64,000 bases of DNA from Tyzzerella sp. An114 (GCF_002161055.1 NZ_NFLT01000004.1:124001-188000); one strand, 5' to 3'; shown: positions 15,201 to 24,650, counted from the stretch's first letter. The notes: generated by a model not told the origin, from the letters alone. Numbers and translations: made by a program.

Positions 15201-16305
15201 ATGTTCGAATTTGAACAGCTTGGTCTTGAGCTTTCAGCTTACGACGAAAAATTAGAGGAAATGGGGGCTTCACTTTGACGTCGCTGGTGCGAAAGAAAAG
15301 ATAATGGAGCTTGAAGAAATGTCCGCTGACCCTGATTTTTGGAATGATATTGAAAAAAGTCAGAAAGTTTTACAGCAGACAAAGTCACTTAAAACAAAAG
15401 TAGAAAGATATGAAAACCTTGTATCAAAATATGAGGATATACAGACACTTATAGAAATGGGCAACGAGGAGGAAGATATTAGCCTTCTTGATGAGGCTAA
15501 AGAGCTTTCAGAGGAATTTAAAAGAGAATTTGACGAGCTTAAAATCTCAACTCTCCTTGATGGTGAGTATGACAGAAGTAATGCTATACTTACACTTCAT
15601 TCTGGTGCCGGTGGCACAGAGGCTTGTGACTGGGTAAGTATGCTTCTTAGAATGTATCTTCGTTGGGCTGATAATATGGGCTTTTCTGTTGAGGAGCTTG
15701 ACTATCTTCCGGGAGATGAAGCTGGTGTAAAATCTGTTACAATACAGGTTAACGGTGAAAATGCTTATGGATACCTTAAAGCTGAAAAAGGTATACATCG
15801 TCTTGTAAGGGTTTCACCTTTCGACAGTTCAGGAAGAAGACACACTTCCTTTGCTTCCTGTGATGTTATGCCTGAAATTGATGATGATATTGATATTGAA
15901 ATCAATCCAGATGATATACGAGTTGATACATACCGTGCCAGCGGTGCCGGTGGTCAGCACGTAAATAAAACATCATCAGCTATACGTATTACTCATAACC
16001 CTACTGGAATTGTTGTTCAGTGTCAGAATGAAAGAAGTCAGCACAGCAACAAAGATAGAGCTATGAAAATGCTTAAATCAAAACTTCTTGAACTTAAGAT
16101 TGAGGAGCAGATGCAGAAACTTGCAGAAATACGAGGGGATGTCAAAGAAATTGGCTGGGGTAGCCAGATACGTTCCTATGTATTTATGCCATATACCCTT
16201 GTAAAAGACCATAGAACAGGGGAGGAAACAGGTAATATTGCCTCTGTAATGGACGGTAATATAGACCCATTTATAAATGCTTATTTAACTTGGATTCATT
16301 CATAA
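15201..16305 (+). CDS. prfB: Peptide chain release factor 2 (programmed +1 frameshift)
   Basis: RF2 recognises UGA and UAA stops. The gene starts at ATG 15201 (AAAGGAG upstream), reads 25 codons to CTT, meets an in-frame TGA at 15276-15278 and continues in the +1 frame at GAC 15277. The shift site CTT-TGA-C with a G-rich Shine-Dalgarno-like GGGGG nine bases upstream is the standard RF2 autoregulatory signal: low RF2 favours the shift. The merged product is 367 aa. It carries the GGQ loop ([21 protein letters not shown]) and [11 protein letters not shown]. It is not a pseudogene. Confidence 0.96.
15264..15279 (+). promoter_or_regulatory. RF2 programmed frameshift site
   Basis: GGGGG internal Shine-Dalgarno followed by the slippery CTTTGAC; the stop TGA occupies 15276-15278 and T15276 is skipped. 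Confidence 0.95.
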
Positions 16306-16317
16306 GAGGTCTTTTTT

Positions 16318-17286
16318 ATGAAGGAAATAAAAATTACAGAAAAAGAACAAAATCAGCGTCTTGATAAGTATTTGTTAAAATATTTTAATAAAGCACCTAA
16401 AAGCTTTATTTACAAAATGCTGAGAAAGAAAAGAATAAAATATAACGGCAAGAAAGCTGAAGGTGGAGAAATACTTTCAAGTGGTGACAGCCTTCAGCTG
16501 TACCTTGCTGATGAGACAATGGCAGGCTTTATGGAAGAAAAAACTATAAATAAAGCTGAACGCCGTTTCGGTATAGTCTGTGAAGATGAAAATGTTATTT
16601 TTGTCTCAAAACCGGCAGGGGTTTTGACACACCCTGAAAAGGAAAGTGACAAAAACACTCTTATAGACCAGATACTTTATTATCTTTATGAAAAAGGTGA
16701 GTATGAACCTTCTGCTTCATCAGTTTTTACTCCTGCTGTATGTAATCGACTTGACAGAAATACAAGCGGTATAATTATAGCCGGTAAAAATCTTATGGCT
16801 GTTCAGGAGCTTAACAGAGCTGTTTTGGAACATAAGATTGATAAAAGATATATCGCCCTTGTAAAAGGCGGTTTGAAAGCTAAAGGAGAGCTTACAGCCT
16901 ATATAAAGAAAGACGGAAACAGAAATATTTCTTCTGTTATGAATAAAGAAGTTGAAGGCGGTAAAAAAATACTCACAAAATACAATGTAATAAACTCTGT
17001 AAAGGAATATGACCTTGTGGAGATAGAGCTTATTACAGGTAAATCTCACCAGATAAGAGCACAGTTTTCTGCTATGGGAAATCCTCTTGTTGGTGATAGA
17101 AAATACGGAAATGAAAATATCAACAGGTATTTCAGAATAAATTATGGGCTTAACAACCAGTTTCTTCATGCATATAAACTGATTGTAAATATAAATGACG
17201 GAGGACTTTCATATCTTTCGGGCAGAGAGTTTGTTTCACCACTTCCGGAGCCCTTCAGCACTATAAAAAAAGATATTTTCGGATAA
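16318..17286 (+). CDS. RluA family pseudouridine synthase with S4 domain
   Basis: A 322-aa RNA-modifying enzyme. An S4 RNA-binding domain (about 1-60: RLDKYLLKYFNKAPKSFIYKMLRKKRIKYNGKK) precedes the catalytic domain with CNRLDRNTSGIIIAGKN; the Asp of RLDRNTSG is the catalytic residue. HQIRAQFSAMGNPLVGDRKYG is the conserved C-terminal motif. The first motif residue is Asn where many RluA members have His. It probably acts on 23S rRNA like RluC or RluD; the exact site is not predictable. It starts 12 bp after prfB, so it is likely co-transcribed. Confidence 0.92.
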   Translation: MKEIKITEKEQNQRLDKYLLKYFNKAPKSFIYKMLRKKRIKYNGKKAEGGEILSSGDSLQLYLADETMAGFMEEKTINKAERRFGIVCEDENVIFVSKPAGVLTHPEKESDKNTLIDQILYYLYEKGEYEPSASSVFTPAVCNRLDRNTSGIIIAGKNLMAVQELNRAVLEHKIDKRYIALVKGGLKAKGELTAYIKKDGNRNISSVMNKEVEGGKKILTKYNVINSVKEYDLVEIELITGKSHQIRAQFSAMGNPLVGDRKYGNENINRYFRINYGLNNQFLHAYKLIVNINDGGLSYLSGREFVSPLPEPFSTIKKDIFG

Positions 17287-17321
17287 TTTGTAAACTTTTT
17301 TTATTTAGGGGAGGCAAATAA

Positions 17322-18056
17322 ATGAAGGCTATTATTTTGGTTGCAGGCTATGCTACAAGACTTTATCCTCTTACTTTAAACACACCTAAGGCACTTCTTG
17401 AGATTAACGGTAAGGCGATAATAGATTATATTGTTGATGAGATAAATACAATAGATGAAATAGACACAATATATGTTGTTACAAATCATAAATTTGCAGA
17501 GCATTTTGGAAACTGGGCAAAAACTGTAAAATCAGATAAACCTGTTGAGGTTATTGATGATGGTACAACAACAGAGGAAACAAGACGAGGAGCTATCGGA
17601 GATATTTTATACACAATAGATGAAAAGAATATTGATGATGAGACTGTTATAATAGCAGGGGACAACTTCTTCACATATAAGTTAAAAGACTATTTTGATT
17701 ATTATAAAAAAGTTGGCAAAGACTGTGTATGTGTAAAAGAGCTTAAAGACCCTGAACTCTGTAAGGCTTTTGCTGTTGTGCTTATGGACGAAAATGGAAA
17801 AGTAATTGAAATAGAGGAAAAACCTGAAAATCCTAAGTCTGACAAAGTAGCTTATGCTACATATATGTATACAAAGGATACAATGAAACTTATTAAAAAA
17901 TACATTGATGAAGGAAATAAGCCAGATGCACCAGGACATTTCCCAGAATGGCTTTGTAAATTCAAAGATGTATATGCATACATTTTTGACGGTGAGTGCT
18001 ATGATATAGGAACACCACAGAGTTATAAAGAAGTATGTGAACTTTTCGGTAAATAA
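17322..18056 (+). CDS. Sugar/choline-phosphate nucleotidyltransferase family protein
   Basis: A 244-aa Rossmann-like protein of the NTP_transferase family (glucose-1-phosphate thymidylyltransferase / LicC-like). The N-terminal loop reads ILVAGYATRLYPLTLNTPKALLEING, where the usual form is GGxGTRLxPLT..xPKxLLxIxG. VIIAGDNFFTYKL holds the metal-binding Asp, and VIEIEEKP and GECYDIGTPQSYKEV are typical. The nucleoside and sugar are not predictable. Followed by a terminator. A weak G-to-A/Y change in the nucleotide loop is noted but is seen in related clostridial proteins as far as I recall. Confidence 0.85.
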   Translation: MKAIILVAGYATRLYPLTLNTPKALLEINGKAIIDYIVDEINTIDEIDTIYVVTNHKFAEHFGNWAKTVKSDKPVEVIDDGTTTEETRRGAIGDILYTIDEKNIDDETVIIAGDNFFTYKLKDYFDYYKKVGKDCVCVKELKDPELCKAFAVVLMDENGKVIEIEEKPENPKSDKVAYATYMYTKDTMKLIKKYIDEGNKPDAPGHFPEWLCKFKDVYAYIFDGECYDIGTPQSYKEVCELFGK

Positions 18057-18072
18057 AAATATCAAAAAAATT

Positions 18073-18100
18073 AAGGGCAGACCTTTGGTCTGCCCTTTTT
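18073..18100. terminator. Bidirectional terminator after the nucleotidyltransferase
   Basis: AAGGGCAGACC-TTT-GGTCTGCCCTT hairpin, A-run on one side and T-run on the other. Confidence 0.92.
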
Positions 18101-18287
18101 ACTGTTCTTTTTTCTCTATAAATTTTTTAAATCCCTTTTCAAATTTAACCCTAGGAAGCATTACCATATGACCGCATTTTATACATTTTATACGGAAATC
18201 TATTCCTGTTCTTAAAATTTCCCATTCATTTCCACCACATGGGTGATTTTTTTTCATCTGAACAATATCTCCTACATTAAAGTCCAT
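18099..18287 (-). CDS. DUF951 family protein
   Basis: A 62-aa protein, all of it the DUF951 domain: FNVGDIVQMKKNHPCGGNEWEILRTGIDFRIKCIKCGHMVMLPRVKFEKGFKKF. It has the conserved HPCGxNxWE and CIKCGHxVMLPRxxFEK motifs; three Cys may bind zinc or contact nucleic acid. Function unknown. In Firmicutes it is often near DNA replication or MreB-like genes; here it lies 3 bp after a peptidase C26 gene and is likely translated with it. GGAG precedes ATG. Confidence 0.9.
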   Translation of the reverse strand: MDFNVGDIVQMKKNHPCGGNEWEILRTGIDFRIKCIKCGHMVMLPRVKFEKGFKKFIEKKEQ

Positions 18288-18290
18288 TTT

Positions 18291-18986
18291 TTAACTCCTT
18301 TTCGCTTTATCTATAAATGTTTTAAAAATATACCTTTGTATACTTTTTTGTGATGTCTGTTCAGGGTGCCACTGTACACCCATAATAAAATTTTTACCTG
18401 TATATTCAATGGCTTCTATTATTAAATCATCGCTTTTAGCGGATATAATAAAATTTTTTGGAACTTCACATACAGCTTGATGATGAAATGAATTCACATA
18501 AATTCTTTTCTTTTGGAGTATACTGTAAAGTCCTGTGTTTTTTATTATATTCACACCATGGAAGGGGTATTTACCGGAAAAATTCTGAAAATGATTAAAA
18601 GTATTAAAATGTTCTTTTTGTATATCCTGATATATTTTACCTCCAAAAGCAAGAGCTATTATCTGCATACCTCGACATATACCCAGCATAGGTATATTTT
18701 TTTTAAAGGCTTTACGACATAGGTTTATTTCAAAAATATCTCTTTTTGGAGAAACTTCATTACAATACATAGGATTTTCACCAAAAAAAATAGGGTTAGG
18801 GTCTACACCTCCGGAGAATATTATTCCTTGTATATTTTGGAGTATTTCATCAGTACATTCATTGTTGTAGTATGCTGATATTATGGGAATTCCACCTTTT
18901 TGGCATACAGCATTAATGTAACTTTCATTTATTTTCAGTAATTTTTTTTCATCTGATGAGGGTACTATAAGTATTAGTGGTTTCAT
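18291..18986 (-). CDS. Gamma-glutamyl-gamma-aminobutyrate hydrolase family protein (peptidase C26)
   Basis: A 231-aa class I glutamine amidotransferase-like hydrolase (PuuD-like). The oxyanion/nucleophile segment is MLGICRGMQIIALAFGGKIYQD with Cys in GICRG; the His-Glu pair is in GVQWHPEQT; IIFSGGVDPNP and NSFHHQAV are family hallmarks. PuuD cleaves gamma-glutamyl-GABA in putrescine breakdown, but no other puu gene is near, so the substrate may be another gamma-glutamyl compound. First gene of a two-gene minus-strand unit with DUF951. Confidence 0.9.
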   Translation of the reverse strand: MKPLILIVPSSDEKKLLKINESYINAVCQKGGIPIISAYYNNECTDEILQNIQGIIFSGGVDPNPIFFGENPMYCNEVSPKRDIFEINLCRKAFKKNIPMLGICRGMQIIALAFGGKIYQDIQKEHFNTFNHFQNFSGKYPFHGVNIIKNTGLYSILQKKRIYVNSFHHQAVCEVPKNFIISAKSDDLIIEAIEYTGKNFIMGVQWHPEQTSQKSIQRYIFKTFIDKAKRS

Positions 18987-19082
18987 CTCAATCCCCTTTT
19001 ACTATTGTATGTTATCATAATAATATGCTAAAATAAAGTGAATTTGCTTAAACTAAAAGAAATTTTTGGGGAGATGATTAAT

Positions 19083-19781
19083 ATGAAAACCATAGGTATT
19101 ATAGGAGCTATGGACGAGGAGATTGCTGTTTTAAAAGAGAAAATTGATGTTGTTACAGCTAAAAATGTAATCGGGCTTGATTTCTATATAGGCATGTTTA
19201 ACGGAAACAGCGTTGTATTTGTAAGAAGTGGCATAGGCAAAGTTAATGCCGCAGTTTGTGCTCAGGTTTTAGCTGACCATTTTGCTGTTGATTATATAAT
19301 AAATGTTGGAGTTGCAGGTGCTGTGTCTCCTGAATTAAATGTAGGTGACGTTGTAATATCAAAGGATACTGTACAGCATGATATGGATACATCAGCTTTC
19401 GGCGACCCTCTTGGAGAGATGCCTAGAATGGCAGAAAGCTATTTTAAGGCTGATGATGAGCTTGTAAAATTTGCCATTAATGCAGCAGAGGAGATTTGTG
19501 GACCTGAAAAAGTTTTCTTTGGCAGAGTTGCCAGTGGAGACCAGTTTATAAGTGATAAAGATAAAAAGAAAAAACTTTGGTCAACATTCGGTGCTTACTG
19601 TACAGAAATGGAAGGAGCAGCTATTGCCCATGCTTGTTGGCTTAACAAAATTCCTTTTGTAATTATACGTTCAATATCTGATAATGCAGATAATGATGCT
19701 GATATGAAATATGAGGAGTTTGTTAATATTGCAGCTAAAAACTCAGGTGAAATTGTTTATAAACTTCTTGAAGTAATCTAA
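19083..19781 (+). CDS. mtnN: 5'-methylthioadenosine/S-adenosylhomocysteine nucleosidase
   Basis: It removes adenine from MTA and SAH, recycling SAM by-products and feeding the LuxS pathway. The 232-aa protein shows KTIGIIGAMDEEIAVLKEKI with the catalytic Glu, SGIGKVNAAVCAQVL, INVGVAGAVSPELNVGDVVIS, TEMEGAAIAHACW (ribose-binding Met-Glu) and IIRSISDNADNDAD with the catalytic Asp. ATG at 19083 follows GGGGAG; an ATG 45 bases upstream has no ribosome site. It appears monocistronic. luxS is not in the window. Confidence 0.95.
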   Translation: MKTIGIIGAMDEEIAVLKEKIDVVTAKNVIGLDFYIGMFNGNSVVFVRSGIGKVNAAVCAQVLADHFAVDYIINVGVAGAVSPELNVGDVVISKDTVQHDMDTSAFGDPLGEMPRMAESYFKADDELVKFAINAAEEICGPEKVFFGRVASGDQFISDKDKKKKLWSTFGAYCTEMEGAAIAHACWLNKIPFVIIRSISDNADNDADMKYEEFVNIAAKNSGEIVYKLLEVI

Positions 19782-20095
19782 AAAATAACAAACTTTTATA
19801 TAGTGTTTAAACAATTAAAATTAAGTGTTAATAAATTTAACGATAAATTATAAAAAATATACAAAAAATTAGTGTAAAAATTACTATTGATACATATTTA
19901 TATAATAAAAAATATGTTAATTTATGTTGAAAAAGATTTTTGTTGATACCTTTGCATATAAATGAGTGCTAAAATTTGGTTAGTTGTTAAGCTTCTTTTT
20001 GTTGTTTAATATTAATTTTTTTGATAAAATTTTATTAATGATTTAGTTATTTAAAGTAGTTAAAAATTATTTTATATATGCGGGAGGTTGAAAAT
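19782..20095. other. 314-bp AT-rich intergenic region upstream of pckA
   Basis: No gene, strong promoter or riboswitch could be supported. A lone GAGTGCTAA (19964-19972) resembles half a CIRCE element, but no TTAGCACTC partner is present. Confidence 0.5.
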
Positions 20096-21748
20096 ATGTC
20101 AACAAAAGCTAATTTTAGATGGGACGAAGTAAGAGCAGACAATCCTCTTTTCTCTGCTGCAAGAACAACTATTGAAACTGCTTTTTATGGAAATAACGTT
20201 GTAAAAGTTAATTCTCTTAAAGAAGCATATAAACTTGCTAAAAATTCACCAGGTACAATAGTAACAGATATGCCAGTAGAGAGACCAGAGGAAATCGGTC
20301 TTGATGAAGATGCAAAAATACTTGTATTCAATGATGGTGCTGTTTTCGGACGTACAGCAGCTGCAAGAAGAATTGCAGGAGAACCAGGTGTTGATGTAAA
20401 AGACCTTTGCACAAAAATAAGAGATGCTGTTTATAATACAAGATACAAAAAAATGTATCATGCTCAGGCTTACATCGGACTTGATAAAGACTTTATGGTA
20501 AAAGCTCATATGCTTCTTCCAGAAGGTGAAGAAAATCTTATGTATAACTGGCTTCTTAACTTCCAGTACATAACAGATGAATATACAAAGATGTACAAAG
20601 ACTCAAAACCAATGGAAAATGAGGGAGATATTTATTTCTTTGCTGACCCTTCTTGGAGTCACCCAGACCATCCACTTGGACTTGCGTTCTTTGACCCAAC
20701 ACACAACTGTGCAGCTGTTCTTGGTATGAGATACTTTGGAGAACTTAAAAAAGGTACTCTTACACTTGCTTGGGGTATTGCTAACAGAAATGGTTATGCT
20801 TCATGTCACGGTGGACAGAAACGTTATAACCTTGAAAACGGAAGAAAATTCGTTGCTGGTGTATTTGGACTTTCAGGTTCAGGAAAATCAACAATTACAC
20901 ATGCTAAACATGGTGGAAAATATGATGTAACAGTTCTTCATGATGACGCTTTCGTTATTTCAACAGAAAATGGTTCATCTGTTGCTCTTGAGCCTTCATA
21001 TTTCGATAAAACACAGGACTATCCTCTTATGAGCCCTGATAATAAATATCTTCTTTCTGTTCAGAACGTTGGTGCTACTATTGACGAAAACGGAAAAACA
21101 GTTATTGTTACAGAGGACTTAAGAAATGGAAATGGTCGTGCTATAAAATCTAAATTATGGTCACCAAACCGTGTTGACAAATTTGATGAGCCTGTAAATG
21201 CTATATTCTGGCTTATGAAAGACCCAACAATGCCTCCAATATTAAAAATTAAAGGTGCTGCTCTTTCATCAGCTATGGGTGCTTGCCTTGCTACAAAGAG
21301 AACAACAGCAGAGAGACTTGCTCCTGGTGTAGACCCTGATGCTCTTGTATTTGAGCCATATGCAAACCCATTTAGAACATTCCCACTTTCACAGGATTAC
21401 CTTAAATTTAAGGCACTCTTTGAGGAAAGAAATGTTGATTGCTATATACTTAACACAGGTTTCTTAATGGATAAGAAAATTACTCCAGCTGTAACATTAG
21501 GTTGCCTTGAAGCTGTTATAGAAGACAGAGCTACATTCAAGAAATGGGCTAATTTCTCAGATTTCGAGATTATGGAAGTTGAAGGATTTGTTCCAGATAT
21601 GAACGACCCTGAATATAAAGCACAGCTTACAGCAAGAATGAAAGACAGACTTGAGTTCATCAAATCAAGAGATGAAGCTAAAGGAGGTTTTGATAAACTT
21701 CCTGCTGAAGTTGAAGAAGTTATTGCAAAAGTTATAAGTGAATTATAA
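20096..21748 (+). CDS. pckA: Phosphoenolpyruvate carboxykinase (ATP)
   Basis: It interconverts oxaloacetate + ATP and PEP + CO2 + ADP; in fermenting anaerobes it often runs toward oxaloacetate. The 550-aa protein has the kinase P-loop GLSGSGKST (258-266), the metal/oxaloacetate region NCAAVLGMRYFGELKKGTLTL, the second motif VLHDDAFVIS and SPNRVDKF. It is about the usual length of the ATP-dependent form and lacks the GTP-form signatures. ATG at 20096 has GGGAGG 9 bp upstream. Monocistronic, with a terminator. Confidence 0.93.
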   Translation: MSTKANFRWDEVRADNPLFSAARTTIETAFYGNNVVKVNSLKEAYKLAKNSPGTIVTDMPVERPEEIGLDEDAKILVFNDGAVFGRTAAARRIAGEPGVDVKDLCTKIRDAVYNTRYKKMYHAQAYIGLDKDFMVKAHMLLPEGEENLMYNWLLNFQYITDEYTKMYKDSKPMENEGDIYFFADPSWSHPDHPLGLAFFDPTHNCAAVLGMRYFGELKKGTLTLAWGIANRNGYASCHGGQKRYNLENGRKFVAGVFGLSGSGKSTITHAKHGGKYDVTVLHDDAFVISTENGSSVALEPSYFDKTQDYPLMSPDNKYLLSVQNVGATIDENGKTVIVTEDLRNGNGRAIKSKLWSPNRVDKFDEPVNAIFWLMKDPTMPPILKIKGAALSSAMGACLATKRTTAERLAPGVDPDALVFEPYANPFRTFPLSQDYLKFKALFEERNVDCYILNTGFLMDKKITPAVTLGCLEAVIEDRATFKKWANFSDFEIMEVEGFVPDMNDPEYKAQLTARMKDRLEFIKSRDEAKGGFDKLPAEVEEVIAKVISEL

Positions 21749-21760
21749 TATAATAAATAA

Positions 21761-21791
21761 GAGAGCGTCTTTTATAAGACGCTCTTTTTTA
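21761..21791 (+). terminator. Terminator of pckA
   Basis: GAGCGTCTT-TTAT-AAGACGCTC stem followed by a T-run. Confidence 0.92.
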
Positions 21792-21799
21792 TTTTTCTA

Positions 21800-21828
21800 T
21801 TGACAAAACAAGAGTAAAAAAGTATATT
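21800..21828 (+). promoter_or_regulatory. Sigma-A promoter of the C_GCxxG gene
   Basis: TTGACA (21800-21805), 17-bp spacer, TATATT (21823-21828), 45 bp before the start; it begins just after the pckA terminator. Confidence 0.75.
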
Positions 21829-21873
21829 TAAAATCAGTGAAAATTAATGTATAAATATATGGGAGGAAGTAAC

Positions 21874-22284
21874 ATGGAAACAAGAATACAAAAAGCTGTT
21901 GAGAATCACAGCAAAGGATATAACTGTGCACAGGCTGTTGTGTGCACATATTGCGACCTTTTTGGAATGAAAGAGGAGGACGCTTTTAGACTTTCAGAGG
22001 CTTTTGGAGCTGGTATGGGAAATATGAATGGTCCTTGTGGAGCTGTTTCAGGTTTATATATGCTTGCAGGTCTCAAAAAAAGTTCAGGAAATCTTGAAAA
22101 TGGTATGACAAAATCCAAAACATATAAACATGTAAATGAACTTGGAAAAGAGTTTATTGAAATGAATAAAACAATGATTTGTCGTGAACTTAAAGGTCTT
22201 GATGGAACAGGAATGAAAAGGTCATGTCCTGGTTGTATTGAGGATGCTGCAAAACTTGTTGAAAAGTATCTTTTAGATGATTGA
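21874..22284 (+). CDS. C_GCxxG_C_C family redox-type protein
   Basis: A 136-aa protein with the spaced-Cys pattern of this clostridial family: YNCAQAVVCTYC near residue 18, NGPCGAVSGLYMLAGL, MICRELKGLDGT and KRSCPGCIEDAAKLVEKYL. The invariant Cys and Gly pattern is known from proteins found with redox or metal enzymes, but no activity is established. ATG at 21874 follows GGGAGGA; the earlier ATG lies before that site. Followed by a terminator, so it forms a one-gene unit. Confidence 0.88.
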   Translation: METRIQKAVENHSKGYNCAQAVVCTYCDLFGMKEEDAFRLSEAFGAGMGNMNGPCGAVSGLYMLAGLKKSSGNLENGMTKSKTYKHVNELGKEFIEMNKTMICRELKGLDGTGMKRSCPGCIEDAAKLVEKYLLDD

Positions 22285-22294
22285 TTAATATTAT

Positions 22295-22330
22295 AGCTGT
22301 CATATTTTGGTAATGTGACAGCTTTTTTGA
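22295..22330 (+). terminator. Terminator of the C_GCxxG gene
   Basis: AGCTGTCA ... TGACAGCT stem followed by TTTTTT. Confidence 0.88.
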
Positions 22331-22440
22331 TGCAAAAAGACAGCAAAAAAGGGGGGCTTTTTTAACAAAAATGTTTGTTTTTATGATATAATTTATCCCA
22401 TGCAGTATTTTCAGATAGTTTTATAGAATAGAGGTAAAGT

Positions 22441-24585
22441 ATGGATATTTTAAAAAAATTACAGCAGGAATTTAATATACAGGATTTTCAGGCAGAAAAT
22501 ACCGTAAAACTTATTGATGAAGGCAATACAATACCTTTTATAGCCAGATACCGCAAAGAGCTTACAGGCTCCCTTGATGACCAGATTATAAGAGGTATAT
22601 ATGATAGACTTATGTATCTTAGAGGTCTTGATGAGAAACGTGCTCAGATAGTAAAAACAATAGAAGAACAGGGCAATATGACTCCTGAGCTTTTATTAAA
22701 AATAGAAAATGCTGAGACTGTTACAGAGCTTGATGATATATATAGACCTTTCAGACCAAAGAGAAGAACAAGAGCTACAATAGCTAAGGAAAAAGGTCTT
22801 GATGGTCTTGCTGATATTATTTATGGTCAGAAACTTTTAATGACTGTTGAAGACCATGCAAAAATGTTTATTGATGCTGAAAAGGGTGTAAATACTGTTG
22901 AGGAAGCCATTGACGGTGCAAAAGATATTATAGCTGAAAAAATATCTGATGATGCAGATATTAGAAAAATGCTTCGTGATGAGACATTCAAGACAGGTAT
23001 TGTAACATCAAAGGCAACAGATAGTGAAAAACAGTCTGTATATGAAATTTATTATGATTATAATGAACCTGTAAAGAGTATTGCAGGTCATAGAGTTTTA
23101 GCTCTTAATAGAGGTGAAAAAGAAGGTTTTATTTCTGTTTCAATAGCTGTTGATACAGAAAATCTCACATCAAAAATTGCTAAAAATATAATATTAAAAA
23201 ACAGTCAGACAACAGATATATTAAAAGACACAATTGAAGACAGCTTTAAGCGTCTTATATTCCCTTCAATAGAAAGAGAAATAAGAAATGAGCTTACAGA
23301 GAAAGCAGAAGAAAAATCAATGAAAGTTTTCAATAAAAATCTTAAACAGCTCCTCTTACAGCCACCTATTAAAGATAAAGTTGTTCTTGCTTTAGACCCA
23401 GGATATAAAGCAGGTTGTAAAATTGCTATTATAGACCAGACAGGAAAAACTCTTGATACAACAGTTGTATATTTTACAATTAATCCTAAAAAAACAGATA
23501 TAGAGAAAGAAGAATTAAAAAATCTTATAGAGAAATATCATGTTGATATAATAGCTGTTGGAAATGGTACAGCTTCAAGAGAAAGTGAAATATTTGTTGT
23601 AAATATGCTTAAAGAAATTGAGAGAAAAGTTTATTATGTAATGGTAAATGAGGCGGGAGCTTCTGTTTATTCAGCATCAAAACTTGGAGCAGAAGAATTT
23701 CCAGATATGGACGTTGCTCTTAGAAGTGCTGTATCAATAGGTAGAAGACTTCAAGACCCTCTTGCTGAGCTTGTAAAAATTGACCCTAAATCAATAGGTG
23801 TTGGACAGTATCAGCATGATATGAACCAGAAAAAACTTTCAGAAGAACTTAGCGGAGTTGTTGAGGACTGTGTAAACTCTGTTGGTGTTGACCTTAATAC
23901 AGCTTCTCCATCACTTCTCTCTTATGTTTCAGGTATAAGCAGTGCTGTATCTAAAAATATATTAAAATATAGAGAAGAAAACGGAAAATTCAAAACAAGA
24001 AAAGAGCTTTTAAAAGTTCCTAAACTTGGACCAAAAGCCTTTGAACAGTGTGCAGGATTTTTGAGAATACCTGAAAGTGATATGGTTCTTGATAATACAG
24101 GGGTTCACCCTGAAAGCTATAAGGCAGCAGAAGAACTTTTAAATATTTTAGGTTATAGCCTTGAAGATGTTAAAAATAAAAATATTCATGGTATAGGGGA
24201 TAAAGTTTCAAATAAAAAAGAAATGGCGGACAAGCTTGGCATAGGTGTTCCAACTCTTGATGATATTATAAAAGAGCTTGAAAAACCAGGTCGTGACCCT
24301 AGAGAGGATATGCCTGCTCCTGTTTTAAGAAGTGATGTTCTTGAAATGGACGACTTAAAAGAGGGTATGATATTAAAGGGAACTGTAAGAAATGTAATAG
24401 ACTTTGGTGTTTTTGTTGATATTGGAGTTCATCAAGATGGGCTTGTTCATATTTCAGAAATTTCAGATGGCTATGTAAAACATCCTCTTGACGCTGTAAG
24501 TGTTGGAGATATAGTTGATGTTAAGGTTTTAGGTGTTGACCTTAAAAAGAAAAGAGTTTCTCTTACAATGAGAGGTATAAAATAA
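22441..24585 (+). CDS. tex: Tex-type RNA-binding transcription accessory protein
   Basis: A 714-aa homologue of Tex/YhgF. Domains in order: N-terminal helical Tex domain (TIPFIARYRKELTGSLDDQIIR), YqgF/RuvC-like domain (VVLALDPGYKAGCKIAIID at about 320-340, with IAVGNGTASRE), helix-hairpin-helix repeats (VNTASPSLLSYVSGIS here as DLNTASPSLLSYVSGISS, LLKVPKLGPKAFEQCAGFLRIP), and a C-terminal S1 domain (about 642-714: GMILKGTVRNVIDFGVFVDIGVHQDGLVHISEI). It is a nucleic-acid-binding factor whose exact role is debated. AGAGGTAAAGT precedes ATG. Confidence 0.95.
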   Translation: MDILKKLQQEFNIQDFQAENTVKLIDEGNTIPFIARYRKELTGSLDDQIIRGIYDRLMYLRGLDEKRAQIVKTIEEQGNMTPELLLKIENAETVTELDDIYRPFRPKRRTRATIAKEKGLDGLADIIYGQKLLMTVEDHAKMFIDAEKGVNTVEEAIDGAKDIIAEKISDDADIRKMLRDETFKTGIVTSKATDSEKQSVYEIYYDYNEPVKSIAGHRVLALNRGEKEGFISVSIAVDTENLTSKIAKNIILKNSQTTDILKDTIEDSFKRLIFPSIEREIRNELTEKAEEKSMKVFNKNLKQLLLQPPIKDKVVLALDPGYKAGCKIAIIDQTGKTLDTTVVYFTINPKKTDIEKEELKNLIEKYHVDIIAVGNGTASRESEIFVVNMLKEIERKVYYVMVNEAGASVYSASKLGAEEFPDMDVALRSAVSIGRRLQDPLAELVKIDPKSIGVGQYQHDMNQKKLSEELSGVVEDCVNSVGVDLNTASPSLLSYVSGISSAVSKNILKYREENGKFKTRKELLKVPKLGPKAFEQCAGFLRIPESDMVLDNTGVHPESYKAAEELLNILGYSLEDVKNKNIHGIGDKVSNKKEMADKLGIGVPTLDDIIKELEKPGRDPREDMPAPVLRSDVLEMDDLKEGMILKGTVRNVIDFGVFVDIGVHQDGLVHISEISDGYVKHPLDAVSVGDIVDVKVLGVDLKKKRVSLTMRGIK

Positions 24586-24593
24586 TAAGTTCA

Positions 24594-24632
24594 AAAAAAT
24601 GCTGTTTTTTAAAAAAAAACAGCATTTTTTTA
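24594..24632 (+). terminator. Terminator of tex
   Basis: AAAAATGCTGTTTTTT/AAAAAACAGCATTTTT inverted repeat followed by T-run. Confidence 0.9.
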
Positions 24633-24650
24633 TAAATATATGTAGCACTA

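Noticed and set aside
15276-15278. In-frame TGA early in prfB as a nonsense mutation
   Set aside because: It has the exact RF2 frameshift context (GGGGG and CTT-TGA-C) and a full downstream frame.
19964-19972. CIRCE operator upstream of pckA
   Set aside because: Only GAGTGCTAA is present; the TTAGCACTC partner at 9 bp is missing and pckA is not a heat-shock gene.
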